A stretch of DNA of 64,000 nt from Rhizobium sp. R635. Its GTDB lineage: Bacteria; Pseudomonadota; Alphaproteobacteria; Rhizobiales; Rhizobiaceae. Where the stretch lies: contig NZ_LOKX01000033.1 of NCBI RefSeq assembly GCF_002211285.1, forward strand, positions 1 through 64,000. The letters run 5' to 3'. This document shows positions 9,056-18,007 of this stretch, in pieces. How positions within the stretch are numbered: position 1 is the stretch's first letter; each line of letters opens with the position of its first letter. Below the pieces are notes generated by a model, which did not search any database, was not told where the DNA came from, and saw nothing but the letters and a program-made list of their open reading frames with translations. Position numbers and translations under genes: made by a program.

Positions 9056-9211
9056 GCGCCTCGTCAAAAAAAGCGAAGATTTTTCCGCTTTACACAAGTC
9101 ATTGAAATGCCAGTGAATTGTCCCTGGAGGGCGTATCGGAACGATACGGCTGGAAGGAACTTATTAACCTTCCTTTTCTATCCCGGTAGGGTCGTAATTT
9201 GCCAAGCATGA

Positions 9212-11566
9212 GTGAGTAGCGGACGCATGCGTTTTCCCAGAACCAATTTGACGGATGCCGCGGATTTTTCCAGCGGGCTTGAAACGGAAATTCAGGAGGA
9301 AATTGTAGGCGAAAAGCCGGCTGCGCCGATCTGGCAGAGCAACTTTTCCCTCGCGCCGAACGTTCGCTTCACCCGCACGCCGGAAACGCTGATCAGCAAG
9401 CGCCGCGCCCCGAACGAGCCTGCGCGCGACGATTCGCAGATTGCGCAGCAGGCGATACGGATAGAGCCGGTCGCCGTCGACGTGCCCTTCGATATCTACC
9501 TGCCTGAGGCCGACGAGATTCCCGCTGCCCCTGTCCAGATGGTCGAGCCGCAGCAGTCGCCGCTTACCGACCGGATCGTTGCGCCGAGCCTGCGCGCCGC
9601 GTCCGAGCTGTCTTCAATTTCGGATTTCGCCTTCTGGGAGGTCATGGCCTTCGAAGAAGCCGAGCCGGTCCGCGCGCCTGCGATCGTCCTGCCGAAGATC
9701 GAGACCACGCCCGAATCGATCACTTCGCTGTTCCGCGTCATGGAATGGCGTCCTGGCGCGCCGAGGCATGCCCCTGCCGCATCACGTCCGGTCCAGCCGC
9801 CCATCGCAGTGCCCGCCCGGCCTGCCGTTCGTCCGCCGGCCGCGATATCCAGGACAAGGCCCGAGGCTGTTCCGGAGGCGCCCGTCGCCCCAGCACCTCA
9901 GGCCGTAGTCATGCCCCAGGCCGCAGTCGTGCCGCAGGCGGCCATCGAGCCTCCGCCCCCACCTGCGCCGAGGCCGACACCGCCCGTCGCCGCCGTGCTG
10001 CCGTCGCCGCGCTTGGCGAGGCCCGAAAAGGTCGATCCATCTGGCTATGAATTCCCGCCGCGTGCTCTGTTGCAGGAGCCGCCGGAACGCCTCGGCGAGA
10101 TCATGTCGCAGGAGACGCTGGAGCAGAATGCCGGTCTTCTCGAAAGCGTGCTCGAGGATTTCGGCGTCAAGGGTGAGATCATCCATGTCCGCCCCGGTCC
10201 CGTCGTCACCCTCTATGAATTCGAGCCGGCGCCCGGCGTGAAGTCGTCGCGCGTCATCGGCCTTGCCGACGATATCGCCCGCTCGATGTCGGCGCTTTCG
10301 GCCCGTGTCGCCGTCGTTCCCGGCCGCAATGTCATCGGCATCGAATTGCCGAACGTGACGCGCGAAACCGTCTATTTCCGCGAGATGATCGAAAGCGACG
10401 ATTTCGAAAAGAGCGGCTACAAGCTGGCGCTCGGCCTCGGCAAGACGATCGGCGGCGAGCCCGTCATCGCCGAGCTTGCCAAGATGCCGCATCTGCTCGT
10501 CGCCGGCACCACCGGCTCGGGCAAATCGGTCGCCATCAACACGATGATCCTGTCGCTGCTTTACCGCATGACGCCGGAACAGTGCCGCCTGATCATGGTC
10601 GATCCGAAGATGCTCGAACTCTCCGTCTATGACGGCATTCCGCACCTGCTCACTCCCGTCGTCACCGATCCCAAGAAAGCCGTCATGGCGCTGAAATGGG
10701 CGGTGCGTGAAATGGAGGAGCGCTATCGCAAGATGTCGCGCCTCGGCGTGCGCAATATTGACGGTTACAACGGTCGCGTCTCCCAGGCCCGTGAAAAGGG
10801 CGAGACCATCCATATCATGGTCCAGGTCGGCTTCGACCGGCAGACCGGCGCGCCGGTCGAGGAGAGCCAGGAGCTGGATCTCGCGCCGATGCCCTATATC
10901 GTCGTCATCGTCGATGAGATGGCCGACCTGATGATGGTCGCCGGCAAGGATATCGAAGGCGCGATCCAGCGCCTCGCCCAGATGGCGCGTGCCGCCGGTA
11001 TCCATCTGATCATGGCGACGCAGCGTCCCTCCGTCGACGTCATCACCGGCACGATCAAGGCGAACTTCCCCACCCGCATCTCCTTCCAGGTGACTTCGAA
11101 GATCGACAGCCGCACCATCCTCGGCGAACAGGGCGCCGAACAGCTGCTCGGCCAGGGCGACATGCTGCACATGCAGGGCGGCGGGCGTATTGCCCGCGTC
11201 CACGGCCCCTTCGTCTCGGATCTCGAAGTCGAGAAGGTCGTCGCCCATCTGAAGACGCAGGGCCGTCCGGAATATCTCGACACCGTCACCGCCGATGAGG
11301 AAGAAGAGACCGACGAGGAAGAGGGCGGCGCCGTTTTCGACAAGAGCGCGATGGGCGCGGAGGATGGCGACGAACTCTATCAGCAGGCGGTGAAGGTCGT
11401 CATGCGCGACAAGAAATGCTCCACCTCCTATATCCAGCGCCGCCTCGGCATCGGCTATAACAGAGCCGCCTCCCTGGTGGAGCGCATGGAGAAGGAAGGT
11501 CTCGTCGGCCCGGCGAACCATGTCGGCAAGCGCGAGATCGTATCGGGACGAAGCGAGGGCGAATAG
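9212..11566 (+). CDS. ftsK: FtsK/SpoIIIE-type DNA translocase without membrane domain
   Basis: The product (784 residues from the GTG at 9212, or 779 from the ATG at 9227) carries the complete FtsK motor. It has an alpha domain, Walker A GTTGSGKS (432-439), Walker [12 protein letters not shown] and the sensor region [19 protein letters not shown]-terminal winged-helix gamma domain ([24 protein letters not shown]) reads polar KOPS-type sequences and contacts XerD. FtsK normally moves chromosome ends across the septum for dimer resolution. The first ~290 residues are acidic and then Pro/Ala-rich, and I see no hydrophobic segment long enough to cross a membrane. polA ends only 156 bases upstream, so there is no room for a missing membrane part. 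It may be a soluble paralogue of a membrane-bound FtsK elsewhere. Confidence 0.9.
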   Translation: MSSGRMRFPRTNLTDAADFSSGLETEIQEEIVGEKPAAPIWQSNFSLAPNVRFTRTPETLISKRRAPNEPARDDSQIAQQAIRIEPVAVDVPFDIYLPEADEIPAAPVQMVEPQQSPLTDRIVAPSLRAASELSSISDFAFWEVMAFEEAEPVRAPAIVLPKIETTPESITSLFRVMEWRPGAPRHAPAASRPVQPPIAVPARPAVRPPAAISRTRPEAVPEAPVAPAPQAVVMPQAAVVPQAAIEPPPPPAPRPTPPVAAVLPSPRLARPEKVDPSGYEFPPRALLQEPPERLGEIMSQETLEQNAGLLESVLEDFGVKGEIIHVRPGPVVTLYEFEPAPGVKSSRVIGLADDIARSMSALSARVAVVPGRNVIGIELPNVTRETVYFREMIESDDFEKSGYKLALGLGKTIGGEPVIAELAKMPHLLVAGTTGSGKSVAINTMILSLLYRMTPEQCRLIMVDPKMLELSVYDGIPHLLTPVVTDPKKAVMALKWAVREMEERYRKMSRLGVRNIDGYNGRVSQAREKGETIHIMVQVGFDRQTGAPVEESQELDLAPMPYIVVIVDEMADLMMVAGKDIEGAIQRLAQMARAAGIHLIMATQRPSVDVITGTIKANFPTRISFQVTSKIDSRTILGEQGAEQLLGQGDMLHMQGGGRIARVHGPFVSDLEVEKVVAHLKTQGRPEYLDTVTADEEEETDEEEGGAVFDKSAMGAEDGDELYQQAVKVVMRDKKCSTSYIQRRLGIGYNRAASLVERMEKEGLVGPANHVGKREIVSGRSEGE

Positions 11567-12051
11567 CCGCCGAGCCCATGGAGAAGGCGATGCATCGCCT
11601 ACTCCGATTGTCGAACTGAAAGATAGGCAATCTTTTGAGACGACTCATTCACGGCGCGGACGCGCCGTGGCTGGATCTCTGTGACAAGCACAGAGATGAG
11701 GGTGGGGTAAGCGCCTCCGCCAGGATTTTCTGCTGGCATGTGATGTGGTGTCAGAACACCGGTTACGGAACGCCAGAGGCAATCGCCATGCGACGCTGTG
11801 TATGCAGCGCGAAGCGAAAACCGTTTCTGTCCCTGCGACAGTGGATGAAGAAGCTCTGTCTCTCCTCCCTCATCTCTGTGCTTGTCACAGAGATCCAGCG
11901 CGCCCAAGTCGTTGGGCGCAGAAGACCGTTCTTCGCGATACATCAAGTCGCTTGCCGGACGTACAATTCATGCCTTGGCCTGATCTGTTACCTATCTATC
12001 CGGTTTGGACGGCGGAGGCCTGCGGCATCGCAAATTTCTGCTGTCGTTCGT
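11567..12051. other. non-coding block with inverted intergenic repeats
   Basis: No gene is recognised in this 485-base gap between ftsK and the end of phnN. It contains a perfect-arm palindrome just past ftsK (about 11580-11605, GGAG-A-AGGCGAT and its complement) and a pair of ~32-base repeats in opposite orientation, listed as a repeat. Several short open frames cross it on both strands, but they have no family signature and run through the repeats. Confidence 0.6.
11650..11915. repeat. Rhizobium-type palindromic intergenic repeat, two inverted copies
   Basis: The left unit contains a perfect GC hairpin (CACGGCGCG-GA-CGCGCCGTG, 11650-11669) followed by the repeat core at 11671-11702, itself a hairpin CTCTGTG-ACAAG-CACAGAG. 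The same 32-base core recurs in reverse complement at 11868-11899 and is followed by another GC hairpin (GCGCCCAA/TTGGGCGC). About 165 bases of unique-looking DNA separate the copies, giving a structure like a miniature inverted-repeat element. I recognise this core style as frequent in Rhizobium leguminosarum/etli intergenic DNA, but copy number cannot be counted here. Confidence 0.7.
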
Positions 12052-12648
12052 CTACTGAACGTCCGCCAGCAGTCCGTCGAGGATCTCGACCATCTTCTGT
12101 TCGGCCTCCTTGAGCGAGCCGCTATTGTCGAGCTCCGTCACGTCGTAATCGCCGCGCACCGTCAGCGGTCCGCGGGCGAGCCGCGCCATGATGTCCTCAT
12201 GCGTCTCGCGTCCGCGCGCTTCCAGCCGGCCGGCCAGCACCTCTGGGCGGGCGGTGACGTTGATGACCTTCAGCCGCGGGAAGGCGGCCTGGAAGCGGTG
12301 AAGTGCGGAGCGCGAGCCGTTGGCGACGACGACATGGCCGCGTGACAGCGCCACCGAGACTTCGGCCGGAATGCCGTATTTCAGGCCGTGCGCTTCCCAC
12401 CAGACGGCGAAGGAACCTGATTGCTCCATGGCGGCAAAGCCTTCGAGGGAGACGGAAAGATGGTCTTCGCCGCCGGCGTCACGGTGACGGGTGATCACGC
12501 GGCGGGTGAAATGGACGTTGGCGCGGCCGGAAAAATGCCGGGCGGCAAGGTTCATCAGCGTGTCCTTGCCGGCGCCGCTCGGCCCGACGACGACGACCAT
12601 GATGCCGCGTTCGGCTCCGGCTCCGGGATGGGGTTCGTGCGGCGTCAT
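12052..12648 (-). CDS. phnN: ribose 1,5-bisphosphate phosphokinase PhnN
   Basis: The 198-residue kinase phosphorylates ribose 1,5-bisphosphate to PRPP, the last step that returns the ribose carrier of the C-P lyase pathway to nucleotide metabolism. It has a guanylate-kinase-like fold with Walker A GPSGAGKDT near the N-terminus, FTRRVITR and the GLKYGIP segment. Its ATG overlaps the phnM stop by four bases (ATGA), so it is the last gene of the uptake/late phn arm on the minus strand. The length matches the family of about 185-200 residues. Confidence 0.93.
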   Translation of the reverse strand: MTPHEPHPGAGAERGIMVVVVGPSGAGKDTLMNLAARHFSGRANVHFTRRVITRHRDAGGEDHLSVSLEGFAAMEQSGSFAVWWEAHGLKYGIPAEVSVALSRGHVVVANGSRSALHRFQAAFPRLKVINVTARPEVLAGRLEARGRETHEDIMARLARGPLTVRGDYDVTELDNSGSLKEAEQKMVEILDGLLADVQ

Positions 12649-13784
12649 GCGACACGGCGTCCCTGACGCCAGACGGAGCGTGTCACCGGCACGCCATGCG
12701 AGCGGTGGACGCGGACGAGATCGGCGCGCAGCCCGGTTGCGATCCGGCCGCGATCGTCGAGGCTGACGGTGCGGGCGGGCGTCGACGTCACCATCGCGAT
12801 CGCTTTCGGCAGCGTGATGCTTTCCACCTCGTCGGCGAGGATGAAGGGCGCATGTAGCAGGCTGAGCGGCACGTAATCGGAGGAGAGCACGTCGAGCACG
12901 CCCATCTCGGCGAGATCGCGGGCGGCGATGTTGCCGGAGTGGGATTTGCCGCGCACGATGTTCGGTGCCCCCATCAGCACGCTCATGCCATGCTCGTGCG
13001 AGGCGCGGGCTGCGTCGAAGCTGGTCGGGAATTCGGCAAGGCGCACGCCGTTGTCGATCGCCTCGTCGACATGGGAAAGCGTCGCGTCGTCATGGCTTGC
13101 GACCGTGATGCCGCGCTCGGCGCAGACCTTGGCGATGGCGTTGCGGTGCGGCGTCGAATTGCGCGCCGATTCCGCCTGGCGCTTGGCGACGAAACGGGCG
13201 AAGACCTCGTCGCTCAGGCCCCGCTTCTTTTGGTAGTAGAAGATATATTGATCCATCGTCTGGAATTGCCGCTGGCCGGGCGCATGATCCATCAGCGAGA
13301 CGAGCCGCACATGCGGGTCTTTTTCGAAATCGGCGAAATGTTCGAGCACGTTGTCCGCCGAGACTTCGCAGCGCAGGTGGATGAGGTGCTCGGCACGCAG
13401 CCTTCCCTCCTTCTCCGCCGCCTGGATGGCGTCGGCCATCTCACGCATCTCGCCATGTTCGAAGCCGCCGTCCTCGTCTGCGCCCATGCGCAGGCAGTCG
13501 AAGACCGTGGTGATGCCCGATGTGACGATCTGGGCGTCATGCGCCTGGACCGCGGCCGTCTTGTTCCAGCGAATGCCGGGGCGCGGCTGGTAGTGGCCTT
13601 CGAGATGGTCGGTATGCAGTTCCACGAGGCCGGGAATGATGTAGTCGCCTTCAAAATCTTCGCCGGCTACCGAGTTGCCCTCGGAAATATCGGCGATCTT
13701 CCCGTCGCGAATGAGGATCGATCCCTTGAGAATATTGTCTTCGAGAACGATGCGGGCGTTGGAAAACACGGTCTCTTTGCTCAT
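12645..13784 (-). CDS. phnM: alkylphosphonate triphosphate diphosphatase PhnM
   Basis: The 379-residue amidohydrolase removes pyrophosphate from alpha-D-ribose 1-methylphosphonate 5-triphosphate, giving the 5-phosphate that PhnJ cleaves. Metal-site motifs are visible: ELHTDHLEGH near residues 56-65, a central lysine/histidine region, TVASHDDAT, and a late SSDYVP aspartate. Its length matches E. coli PhnM. It lies between the DUF1045 gene (13-base gap) and phnN (ATGA overlap), so all three are probably translated from one transcript. Confidence 0.95.
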   Translation of the reverse strand: MSKETVFSNARIVLEDNILKGSILIRDGKIADISEGNSVAGEDFEGDYIIPGLVELHTDHLEGHYQPRPGIRWNKTAAVQAHDAQIVTSGITTVFDCLRMGADEDGGFEHGEMREMADAIQAAEKEGRLRAEHLIHLRCEVSADNVLEHFADFEKDPHVRLVSLMDHAPGQRQFQTMDQYIFYYQKKRGLSDEVFARFVAKRQAESARNSTPHRNAIAKVCAERGITVASHDDATLSHVDEAIDNGVRLAEFPTSFDAARASHEHGMSVLMGAPNIVRGKSHSGNIAARDLAEMGVLDVLSSDYVPLSLLHAPFILADEVESITLPKAIAMVTSTPARTVSLDDRGRIATGLRADLVRVHRSHGVPVTRSVWRQGRRVA

Positions 13785-13797
13785 GGCGTCAGGTCTT

Positions 13798-14493
13798 TCA
13801 GCTTTTGGCGCCGGCCAGCGGCAGCCAGGAATGAACTTTGAACGGGGCGCCGCGCGTCTCCTCGGTGAAGACGGCGAGGCCGGAAATCAAGAGCGGCCGG
13901 CCGGTGAAACCGGCAAAACGCTCGGTCAGGATCGCTCTCATCACGTCGGCGCGCGTCTCCGGCACCTGGCCGCTCAGCGTCATGTGAAAGCCGAAGTCCT
14001 CCATGACGTAAGGATAACCCCAGCGCTGCAGGTTGGCGCGCTGGCTCTCGCTGAGCTTTTCCGGGTTGCGCCTGATGATATCGGCCTCGGAGAGCGCCGC
14101 GCGAAACGGCTCGAAGGACTTTACCACCTTCGCGGCGAAATCCTGAAGAGGTTGATGAAGAGAGCCGGGAACAAGGGCGAAAAAGCGGCCGAGCTGGCCA
14201 AGCACGAGTTCGGGAATCTCGAAGGCCGGCGTGCGCGCGGCAAATTCCTCGGCAACGGTCATGAGATCTTTTTCGGTGACGGAGGCGGCGAGCGAAAACG
14301 GCGCCTTGATCGTGGCGTGAAAGCCGTAGCGTCGCGGGTCGGCTGTCAACTCGAATTGCTCAGCCGCGCCGAGCGTCTCATGGTCCGGTGCAGGATAGGT
14401 CTCGCCCGTAAAGGCGTCGCGGCCAAGCCAGAGCGAGGCCGCGCCGGTCAGGGGATGATCCTTCGGCGGCGAGAAATAGAGTGCGTAGCGCAA
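13798..14493 (-). CDS. DUF1045 2H phosphoesterase of phosphonate metabolism
   Basis: The 231-residue product belongs to the DUF1045 family found in phn clusters. It contains two HxT motifs, YGFHATIKAPF at about residue 58 and FGFHMTLSGQV at about residue 168, the signature of 2H phosphoesterases that open cyclic phosphodiesters. PhnJ action leaves a 1,2-cyclic ribose phosphate that E. coli opens with PhnP, and I find no phnP here, so this enzyme is a good candidate for that step (inference). The start is the TTG at 14493, preceded by AGGA and giving MRYALYFSP, the usual N-terminus of the family. The open frame continues far upstream through phnE2 but is a shadow there. Confidence 0.85.
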   Translation of the reverse strand: MRYALYFSPPKDHPLTGAASLWLGRDAFTGETYPAPDHETLGAAEQFELTADPRRYGFHATIKAPFSLAASVTEKDLMTVAEEFAARTPAFEIPELVLGQLGRFFALVPGSLHQPLQDFAAKVVKSFEPFRAALSEADIIRRNPEKLSESQRANLQRWGYPYVMEDFGFHMTLSGQVPETRADVMRAILTERFAGFTGRPLLISGLAVFTEETRGAPFKVHSWLPLAGAKS

Positions 14494-14636
14494 GGCTTTT
14501 ATCCTGGGGATCGTCGAAACGGGGGAGCGCAATGTGCAGTGATTTGGCGGCGAACCGCAAGCAGGTTCCCGGCTAAAAGATTTCCGTGACAGAATGATGA
14601 TGACGGCAGTGCCGCCATCGCCTTTCGACCGATGGG

Positions 14637-15980
14637 TCAGTGCGCTTTCGTGCCCATCAGCCGGTGGCGCAGCGCGTTCGAAGCCGTGTCGAACAGGAAG
14701 ACGACGATCAGGATCAGAATGACCATATAGGCGACGTTTTCCCAGTTGGCGTTGGTGCGCATCGCCTCCCAGAGTTTCAGCCCGATGCCGCCCGCGCCGA
14801 CGGCGCCGATGATGGTCGCGCCGCGCACGTTGGATTCCCACTGGTAGAGCGTCTGACTGACGATGACGGGAACGATCTGCGGCATAATGCCGTAACGATG
14901 GACGAGCACGGTCCGGGCGCCGGTCGATTGGATGCCTTCCCGTGGCTTGTTGTCGATATTCTCCAGCCCCTCGGAATAGAGCTTGCCGAGCGTGCCGGTC
15001 TCGGTGAGGAAGATCGCGCCGGAGCCGGCAAGCGGGCCGGGGCCGAAGGCCCGCGTCAGGAACAGCGCCCAGATCAGCATGTCGACCGAGCGCAGGAAAT
15101 CGAAGAAGCGCTTGAGAATCTGGTTCAGGAAGCGGTTCGGCGTGATGTTGCGCGCCGCCATGAAGGCGAGCGGGAAGGCGGCGAGCGAGCCGAGCAGCGT
15201 TCCGAGGAAGGCCATGACGATCGTCTGGAAAAGCTTGGTCCAGACGTCGCCATGCTGCCATTCGGCGTTGTTCCAGATGTCGTCGAAGGCGAGCGACAGG
15301 TTGGACTGGTCGGGTTTGATGCGCGGGCCGGAGACGATGAGGCTGACGACCTCGCCGGCCGGCCTGTCGAAGAAGGACGATTGCGGGTCGAAGAGGAAAT
15401 TCGCCCAGCCGATGAAACGCTTGCGGATCTTCACGCGGTCGGCGGAAATGCTGACGTCGCCGGCAAAGCCGAGATTTGCGAGCACGTTGTCGTCATAAAC
15501 GGTCATCCAGCTCGGCGCCGGTCCGACGACCTTAGGCGCGCCGCTCGAAACGTCGACGGGAACGCTGATCCCGTGGGCGGTCACGATCGTCTGGCTTTTC
15601 GAAACGGTGATGCTCCGGCTCGTGCCGCTGATGGAAACGGTGATGCTGCCGTCCGGGTTGTTGACCAGCCAATCGGGATGCGGATTGTCGCCGAGCGGCG
15701 AGAAACGGGGATAACGCACCTCGATCGAGCCGTCGTCCTGGATACGGAATTCCGGCTGGACGTCATAGCTTATCCATTGGCTGAGATAGATGCCGACGCG
15801 CTCCCAATGGGCCTCGGCGAAGAGCTTGGGCAGGTCGAAGAACCAGACGGCGTAGAGGCCGTAGAGCAGCGTCGCTATCAGGATCGTCAGCCCGCCGAAA
15901 CGCTGGCGGAACGAGCGTTGGAAGTATTCCGGATAGCGCGCTTCTATCTCGTTCATGCGGTTGGCGTCGATCACCGTCAT
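14637..15980 (-). CDS. phnE: phosphonate ABC transporter permease PhnE (second copy, long form)
   Basis: This 447-residue inner-membrane permease pairs with the shorter PhnE upstream to form the channel of the phosphonate importer. One membrane helix at about residues 29-48 is followed by a ~190-residue soluble stretch, rich in Ser/Val/Asp, that should lie in the periplasm. The conserved permease core with about five helices comes after that. The EAA-type coupling loop (EGIQSTGARTVLVHRYGIMPQIVP) and GAVGAGGIG motif are present. Ordinary PhnE proteins are about 260-320 residues, so the insertion is the main oddity. GAGG precedes the ATG, and the gene starts seven bases after the stop of phnE1. 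Confidence 0.92.
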   Translation of the reverse strand: MTVIDANRMNEIEARYPEYFQRSFRQRFGGLTILIATLLYGLYAVWFFDLPKLFAEAHWERVGIYLSQWISYDVQPEFRIQDDGSIEVRYPRFSPLGDNPHPDWLVNNPDGSITVSISGTSRSITVSKSQTIVTAHGISVPVDVSSGAPKVVGPAPSWMTVYDDNVLANLGFAGDVSISADRVKIRKRFIGWANFLFDPQSSFFDRPAGEVVSLIVSGPRIKPDQSNLSLAFDDIWNNAEWQHGDVWTKLFQTIVMAFLGTLLGSLAAFPLAFMAARNITPNRFLNQILKRFFDFLRSVDMLIWALFLTRAFGPGPLAGSGAIFLTETGTLGKLYSEGLENIDNKPREGIQSTGARTVLVHRYGIMPQIVPVIVSQTLYQWESNVRGATIIGAVGAGGIGLKLWEAMRTNANWENVAYMVILILIVVFLFDTASNALRHRLMGTKAH

Positions 15981-15987
15981 GGCGGCC

Positions 15988-16947
15988 TCAATGTTGCAGG
16001 AGGAAGGCGTGATCGCCGACGAGCCGGCGGCGCAGCCACGCGGAGAACTGGTCGACGGCGACGATCGTCACGAAGAGCAGGAGAACGAGCGCCATCGTCT
16101 TGGCGCCGAAGCCGCGCGAGATCGAAAGCTTCAGCTCCTCGCCGATGCCGCCGCCGCCGACGGCGCCGATGATGGTCGAGGCGCGCACGTTGATCTCAAG
16201 GCGCAGCAGCGCATAGGAGGTGAAATTCGGCAGCACCTGCGGCAGGGCGGCGAAGCGCACGCGCTCCCACCAGTTGGCGCCGACGGCTTTCATGCCCTCA
16301 TGCGGCTTCATGTCGATATTCTCCGCCACCTCGTAGAAGAGTTTGCCGAGCGCGCCGATCGTGTGCAGGGTGATGGCGATGATGGCCGCGACCGGCCCGA
16401 TCGACAGGATCGCCGAAAACAGCCCGGCGATGACGATCTCGGGGAAGGCGCGCAGGAATTCCATCAGGCGCTTGGTGAAGACGCGCAGCGGCAATGAAGC
16501 CGTCAGGTTGCGCGCGGCAAAGAAGCTCAAGGGGACGGCAAAGACGAAGGCGATGATGGTCGAGATCAGCGCCACGTTGATCGTGACGATCATCAGCTCG
16601 AAATATTCGGGAATGTAGAAAGCGCCCCAGACGTAGACGCGGCCCTTGTCGAAATTGAATTCCTCGCCGCCCTTGTCGTTGACGCTCGCTATGTCGAACA
16701 GCGCGCGCCAGACATCGTTCCAATCCTTGGGGATGAGCCAGCTCAGGAAGTCGAAGAGATGCGGCAGGCGGTCGAAGAAATGGCCGGCATTGCTCTCGTC
16801 GGCAAAACGGACGGAGCTTACGAAAGCCGCAATGAGGATGACGAGGCCGAGTACGGTGTAGAAGCGGCGCCTGGCGACCATCCGGCCCCAGGCGGTGCCG
16901 ATCTCCTGCGTGCTCTGCATGTGCGGCTGTGTATCGGCAATAGTCAT
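15988..16947 (-). CDS. phnE: phosphonate ABC transporter permease PhnE (first copy)
   Basis: The 319-residue inner-membrane protein has an N-terminal helix (VLGLVILIAAFVSSV), a short periplasmic segment and the binding-protein-dependent permease core. The coupling loop (HEGMKAVGANWWERVRFAALPQVLPNF) contacts the PhnC ATPase, and GAVGGGGIGEEL follows. With PhnC, PhnD and the second PhnE it should import phosphonates or phosphate esters. It lies between phnD and the long phnE in the same operon. Confidence 0.94.
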   Translation of the reverse strand: MTIADTQPHMQSTQEIGTAWGRMVARRRFYTVLGLVILIAAFVSSVRFADESNAGHFFDRLPHLFDFLSWLIPKDWNDVWRALFDIASVNDKGGEEFNFDKGRVYVWGAFYIPEYFELMIVTINVALISTIIAFVFAVPLSFFAARNLTASLPLRVFTKRLMEFLRAFPEIVIAGLFSAILSIGPVAAIIAITLHTIGALGKLFYEVAENIDMKPHEGMKAVGANWWERVRFAALPQVLPNFTSYALLRLEINVRASTIIGAVGGGGIGEELKLSISRGFGAKTMALVLLLFVTIVAVDQFSAWLRRRLVGDHAFLLQH

Positions 16948-17013
16948 GGACGCCCCGACCGGTAATAAAGATAAAGGGCGGCCGTTGCCGGCCGCCCCGT
17001 ATTCGAAAGGCGA

Positions 17014-17919
17014 TCAGCCGCCGATGGCAGCTTTGCGGACGTCGACGACGGCATTGTAGAAGTCGTGCTTGACCGGGGCGTAGCCCTGGTAGTCGCCGCC
17101 TTCGACAGCCGTGAAGCACTTGTGATCCTTTGCCGGCAGGGCCGTGAAGAAGGCCGCGAGCTTCGTCTGCCATTCTTCGCCGAGGGCGTTGCGAACGACG
17201 AGCGGGCCGTTCGGGATCAGCGGCGAACGCCAGACTTCGACGAGCTTGTTCGGATCGACGGCGCCCTTGTCGACTTCCTTGCGGAAGGTGCCGGAGGTGT
17301 AGCCGTCCTTGAAATCGCCGAGGCCAGACGAATCGTCGACGGCGATGTCGACCTTGCCGTCATAAGCGGCGAGCAGGTTGTTCTCGTGGCCGCCGTTGAA
17401 CTGCGTCGAAGCGAAGAACTTGTCGTTCGGCATGCCCGTGTCCTTCGGGATCTGCGTCAGCGGAACGAGGTAGCCCGAGGTGGAGTCCGGATCGGCGTAG
17501 CCGAGCTTTTTGCCCTTGGCGTCCTTGATGGACTTGATGCCGGAGGACTTCAGAGCGAGACCGATCGAGTAGTAGCCGGTCGAACCGTCCTTCTGCTGCG
17601 TCGTCAGGATCGGCGTAACGGCCTTCGGGTCCTTGATGTAGACGGCCGCATAGCCGGAAGCGCCGAGTTCGGCGAAGTCGAGCGTGCCGCCGAGCAGGCC
17701 CTGGATGACGCCGTCATAATCGGCGGCCGGGAAGAGTGAAACCTTCTCGAAGCCGAATTCCTGCTTCAGGTGGTCGGCGAGGCAGGCATAGTTGCGCAGG
17801 CGGTCGGTTTCGTTTTCGCCGCCGAGGATGCCGATGCGGAATTCCTTGAGGTCCGCAGCGTTGGCGCCGCCGGCGAGCGCAAAGAGCGCCGTTGCCGCAA
17901 AGAGTGCTTTCTTCAACAT
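17014..17919 (-). CDS. phnD: phosphonate-binding periplasmic protein PhnD
   Basis: The 301-residue product has a clear signal peptide (MLKKALFAATALFALAGGANA-A) and the two-lobe fold of phosphate/phosphite/phosphonate-binding proteins, with FRIGILGGENETDRLRNYA near the start, ELGASGYAAVYI and DPDSTSGYLVP in the ligand region. It delivers phosphonate to the PhnC-PhnE transporter. A GGAGAG site precedes the ATG. phnC lies 88 bases upstream on the same strand. Confidence 0.95.
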   Translation of the reverse strand: MLKKALFAATALFALAGGANAADLKEFRIGILGGENETDRLRNYACLADHLKQEFGFEKVSLFPAADYDGVIQGLLGGTLDFAELGASGYAAVYIKDPKAVTPILTTQQKDGSTGYYSIGLALKSSGIKSIKDAKGKKLGYADPDSTSGYLVPLTQIPKDTGMPNDKFFASTQFNGGHENNLLAAYDGKVDIAVDDSSGLGDFKDGYTSGTFRKEVDKGAVDPNKLVEVWRSPLIPNGPLVVRNALGEEWQTKLAAFFTALPAKDHKCFTAVEGGDYQGYAPVKHDFYNAVVDVRKAAIGG

Positions 17920-18007
17920 GAGTTCTCTCCTATTGACCGGTATCTCCGGCCTTCCCGTTACGAAGAAGTGTGCCCTTGACGCGGGCGCTCGATCGCGGCC
18001 GCCTCGC

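Noticed and set aside
9041-9072. hairpin GACGAGGCGC/GCGCCTCGTC at the polA stop codon
   Set aside because: It is followed by AAAAAAA on the plus strand and by no T-run on the minus strand, so it does not have the form of an intrinsic terminator.
9782-11521. 579-codon open frame on the minus strand inside ftsK
   Set aside because: It is antisense to a complete FtsK motor, rich in His/Asp/Arg as expected for a shadow frame, with no ribosome site or family match.
11580-11605. palindrome after ftsK as a terminator
   Set aside because: The stem is good but no T-run follows on either strand. It may be part of the repeat-rich block instead.
13798-15261. 487-codon reading of the DUF1045 gene
   Set aside because: The upstream 256 codons overlap phnE2 in another frame and have no domain. 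The TTG at 14493 with a ribosome site gives the normal family length.
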